Shown one piece after another: positions 13,355 to 14,562 of a stretch of DNA of 14,562 bases. The DNA lies in contig JAILGO010000150.1 in assembly GCA_024696725.1 (NCBI GenBank), positions 1-14,562 of the forward strand, in the 5' to 3' direction. This DNA is from Eubacterium sp. Its GTDB lineage: Bacteria > Bacillota > Clostridia > Oscillospirales > Acutalibacteraceae. The position numbers were made by a program, and so were the translations under genes. Each line of letters starts with the position of its first letter. The first letter of the stretch is position 1. The notes under the pieces were generated by a model that saw nothing but the letters and a program-made list of their open reading frames with translations, was not told the DNA's origin and made no database searches.

Positions 13355-14562
13355 GGTTTCCGATATCGCAAAGGATTTCGGAAAGCAAAACAAGGAAATT
13401 GTTGAATTAATGTCAAAATACTGCGAAGGTCCTGCAAAAAAATCAACTTCGGTTCTTACCGAGGAAGAATTGAATATATTCTTCGACTCGTTCACCCGTG
13501 AAACGGCGGTAAAGAGCTTTGACGAATATTTTGCATCGAGAACGGCTCCGAAAAAGACGGAGAAAAAGGAAACGAAAAAGGACGAAAAGCCGAAGAGCGA
13601 CTCTAAGAGCAAGAAGCATCAGTCGCAGGCAGCTATTCTTCAGATGGCTGAGCAGGCAGCGAAGCGCGCTGAGGAAAAGGCTAAGAAAAAGGCTAATCAG
13701 ACGCCGCAGGCAAGGACGAAGGGCGAGGCTCGCCGTATAGATACGAGAGCTAATACTGTAGACCTTGAAAAGTACAATCAGAAGTACGAGGATATTGCTC
13801 CCGCAAGCAATTATAACGATAATCAGAAAAAGCAGAAGCTTAATCAGAAATCGAAGCAGTACAGAAAGAAAAAGCCGATTTCCAAGAAGCGCGAGACCGA
13901 GGCTCAGCGCCTTGCGCGTATCGCGGAGCAGAGAAAGAAGCAGCAGATTAAGATTTCCGTACCCGAGGAAATTACGGTCGGCGAGCTTGCTTCGCTTCTC
14001 CGTATGACCGCTACCGAGGTTATTAAGGAGCTTATGAAGCTCGGTATGATGGTAACCGTAAACGAGGTTATCGACTACGATACCGCTGAAATCGTCGGAA
14101 CGGAGCTCGGCGCAAGAGTTGAAAAAGAGGTAGTCGTTTCTATCGAGGAGCAGATTATCGAGGAAGAGAACGAAAACGACGAGAACGCAATTACCCGCTC
14201 ACCCGTTGTCTGCGTTATGGGACATGTTGACCACGGTAAGACCTCAATCCTTGACGCGATAAGAAATACAGACGTTACCTCAACCGAGGCGGGCGGTATT
14301 ACGCAGGCTATCGGCGCGTATCAGGTTAAAACTCCGAATAACGAGGTTATTACCTTCCTCGATACTCCCGGTCACGCGGCGTTTACCGCTATGAGAGCGA
14401 GAGGTGCTATGGCTACCGATATCGCGGTTCTTGTAGTAGCCGCCGACGACGGTATAATGCCTCAGACTATTGAAGCTATTAACCACGCTAAAGCAGCGGG
14501 CGTTGAGATTATCGTCGCTATTAATAAGATGGATAAAGAGGGAGCAAACCCCGACAGAGTTA
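13338..14562 (+). CDS. infB: Translation initiation factor IF-2 (3' partial)
   Basis: IF-2 is the GTPase that places initiator fMet-tRNA on the 30S subunit and promotes subunit joining. The frame is open from the ATG at 13338 to the right edge: 408 codons, so more than a third of the usual protein. AGGAGG (13323-13328) lies 9 bases upstream. The protein starts [21 protein letters not shown], an IF2_N module (1 to about 52). A Lys/Glu/Gln-rich low-complexity linker follows (about 70-205), then a second IF2_N module (about 208-262, [18 protein letters not shown]) and the G domain: G1 GHVDHGKT (295-302), GGIT (319-322), DTPGH (342-346) and NKMD (396-399). Domains after G4 are outside the window. 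In other Firmicutes rbfA and truB often follow. Confidence 0.96.
   Translation, partial: MVIKIKVSDIAKDFGKQNKEIVELMSKYCEGPAKKSTSVLTEEELNIFFDSFTRETAVKSFDEYFASRTAPKKTEKKETKKDEKPKSDSKSKKHQSQAAILQMAEQAAKRAEEKAKKKANQTPQARTKGEARRIDTRANTVDLEKYNQKYEDIAPASNYNDNQKKQKLNQKSKQYRKKKPISKKRETEAQRLARIAEQRKKQQIKISVPEEITVGELASLLRMTATEVIKELMKLGMMVTVNEVIDYDTAEIVGTELGARVEKEVVVSIEEQIIEEENENDENAITRSPVVCVMGHVDHGKTSILDAIRNTDVTSTEAGGITQAIGAYQVKTPNNEVITFLDTPGHAAFTAMRARGAMATDIAVLVVAADDGIMPQTIEAINHAKAAGVEIIVAINKMDKEGANPDRV

Noticed and set aside
13519..14007. Arg-rich reading frames (13519-13740, 13765-14007) inside infB
   Set aside because: They are out-of-frame readings of the Lys/Glu/Gln-rich IF-2 linker. The infB frame is open through the whole stretch, so there is no frameshift or extra gene.
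1..14562. CRISPR array, tRNA, rRNA, insertion sequence, prophage or defence genes
   Set aside because: I saw no regularly spaced repeats, no tRNA-like cloverleaf or conserved rRNA stretch, and no transposase, integrase, restriction or nuclease motifs. The only sizeable repeat is the deacetylase duplication.

Overview
The window looks like chromosomal DNA from a Gram-positive, low-to-moderate GC Firmicute, most likely a gut-type Clostridia of the Oscillospiraceae/Ruminococcus kind. The clues are the Firmicutes-type order rimP-nusA-ylxR-ylxQ-infB, KtrAB potassium uptake, sigma-A-like promoters with TTGACA and TATAAT boxes, U-tailed hairpin terminators, and large secreted proteins carrying FN3, Ig-like and lysine-rich modules. 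The genus is inferred from protein style, not proven. No rRNA, tRNA, CRISPR array, insertion sequence or phage gene is visible, and codon use looks even across the window.

Layout. (1) 1-3536, plus strand: potassium uptake. A TrkH-type channel subunit is cut by the left edge and ends at a strong terminator. A separate promoter then drives a ktrB-ktrA pair. (2) 3582-4338: a bidirectional terminator, a minus-strand TetR-family regulator, and a 194-base AT-rich divergent control region with two good promoters and overlapping palindromes. (3) 4339-9376, plus strand: an envelope or surface module. It has two tandem-duplicated CE4 (NodB-type) polysaccharide deacetylases with FN3-like domains, one membrane-anchored and one secreted, followed by a large secreted CotH-family (kinase-like) protein with a Listeria-Bacteroides-type repeat, two Ig-like regions, a Cys element and a very basic C-terminal domain. 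(4) 9407-11020, minus strand: an ABC-F ATPase of the YkpA/YbiT type. (5) 11097-14562, plus strand: the rimP-nusA-ylxR-ylxQ-infB operon, with its own promoter and a short leader hairpin; infB runs off the right edge.

How the genes fit together. TrkH and KtrAB import potassium; KtrA gates KtrB. The TetR regulator sits divergent from the first deacetylase and may control it. The two deacetylases probably remove acetyl groups from peptidoglycan or another surface glycan. The CotH-like protein may phosphorylate secreted or surface proteins; that all three act on one surface structure is inference from adjacency. The right-hand block is translation and transcription machinery: 30S maturation (RimP), transcription elongation/termination (NusA), RNA binding (YlxR, YlxQ) and initiation (IF2). 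The divergent ABC-F factor is probably ribosome-associated too.

The points most worth a second look are the ABC-F protein, whose two degenerate ATPase motifs fall in the same composite nucleotide site, and the deacetylase-deacetylase-CotH surface module behind a divergent TetR gene. I found no unmistakably new system.
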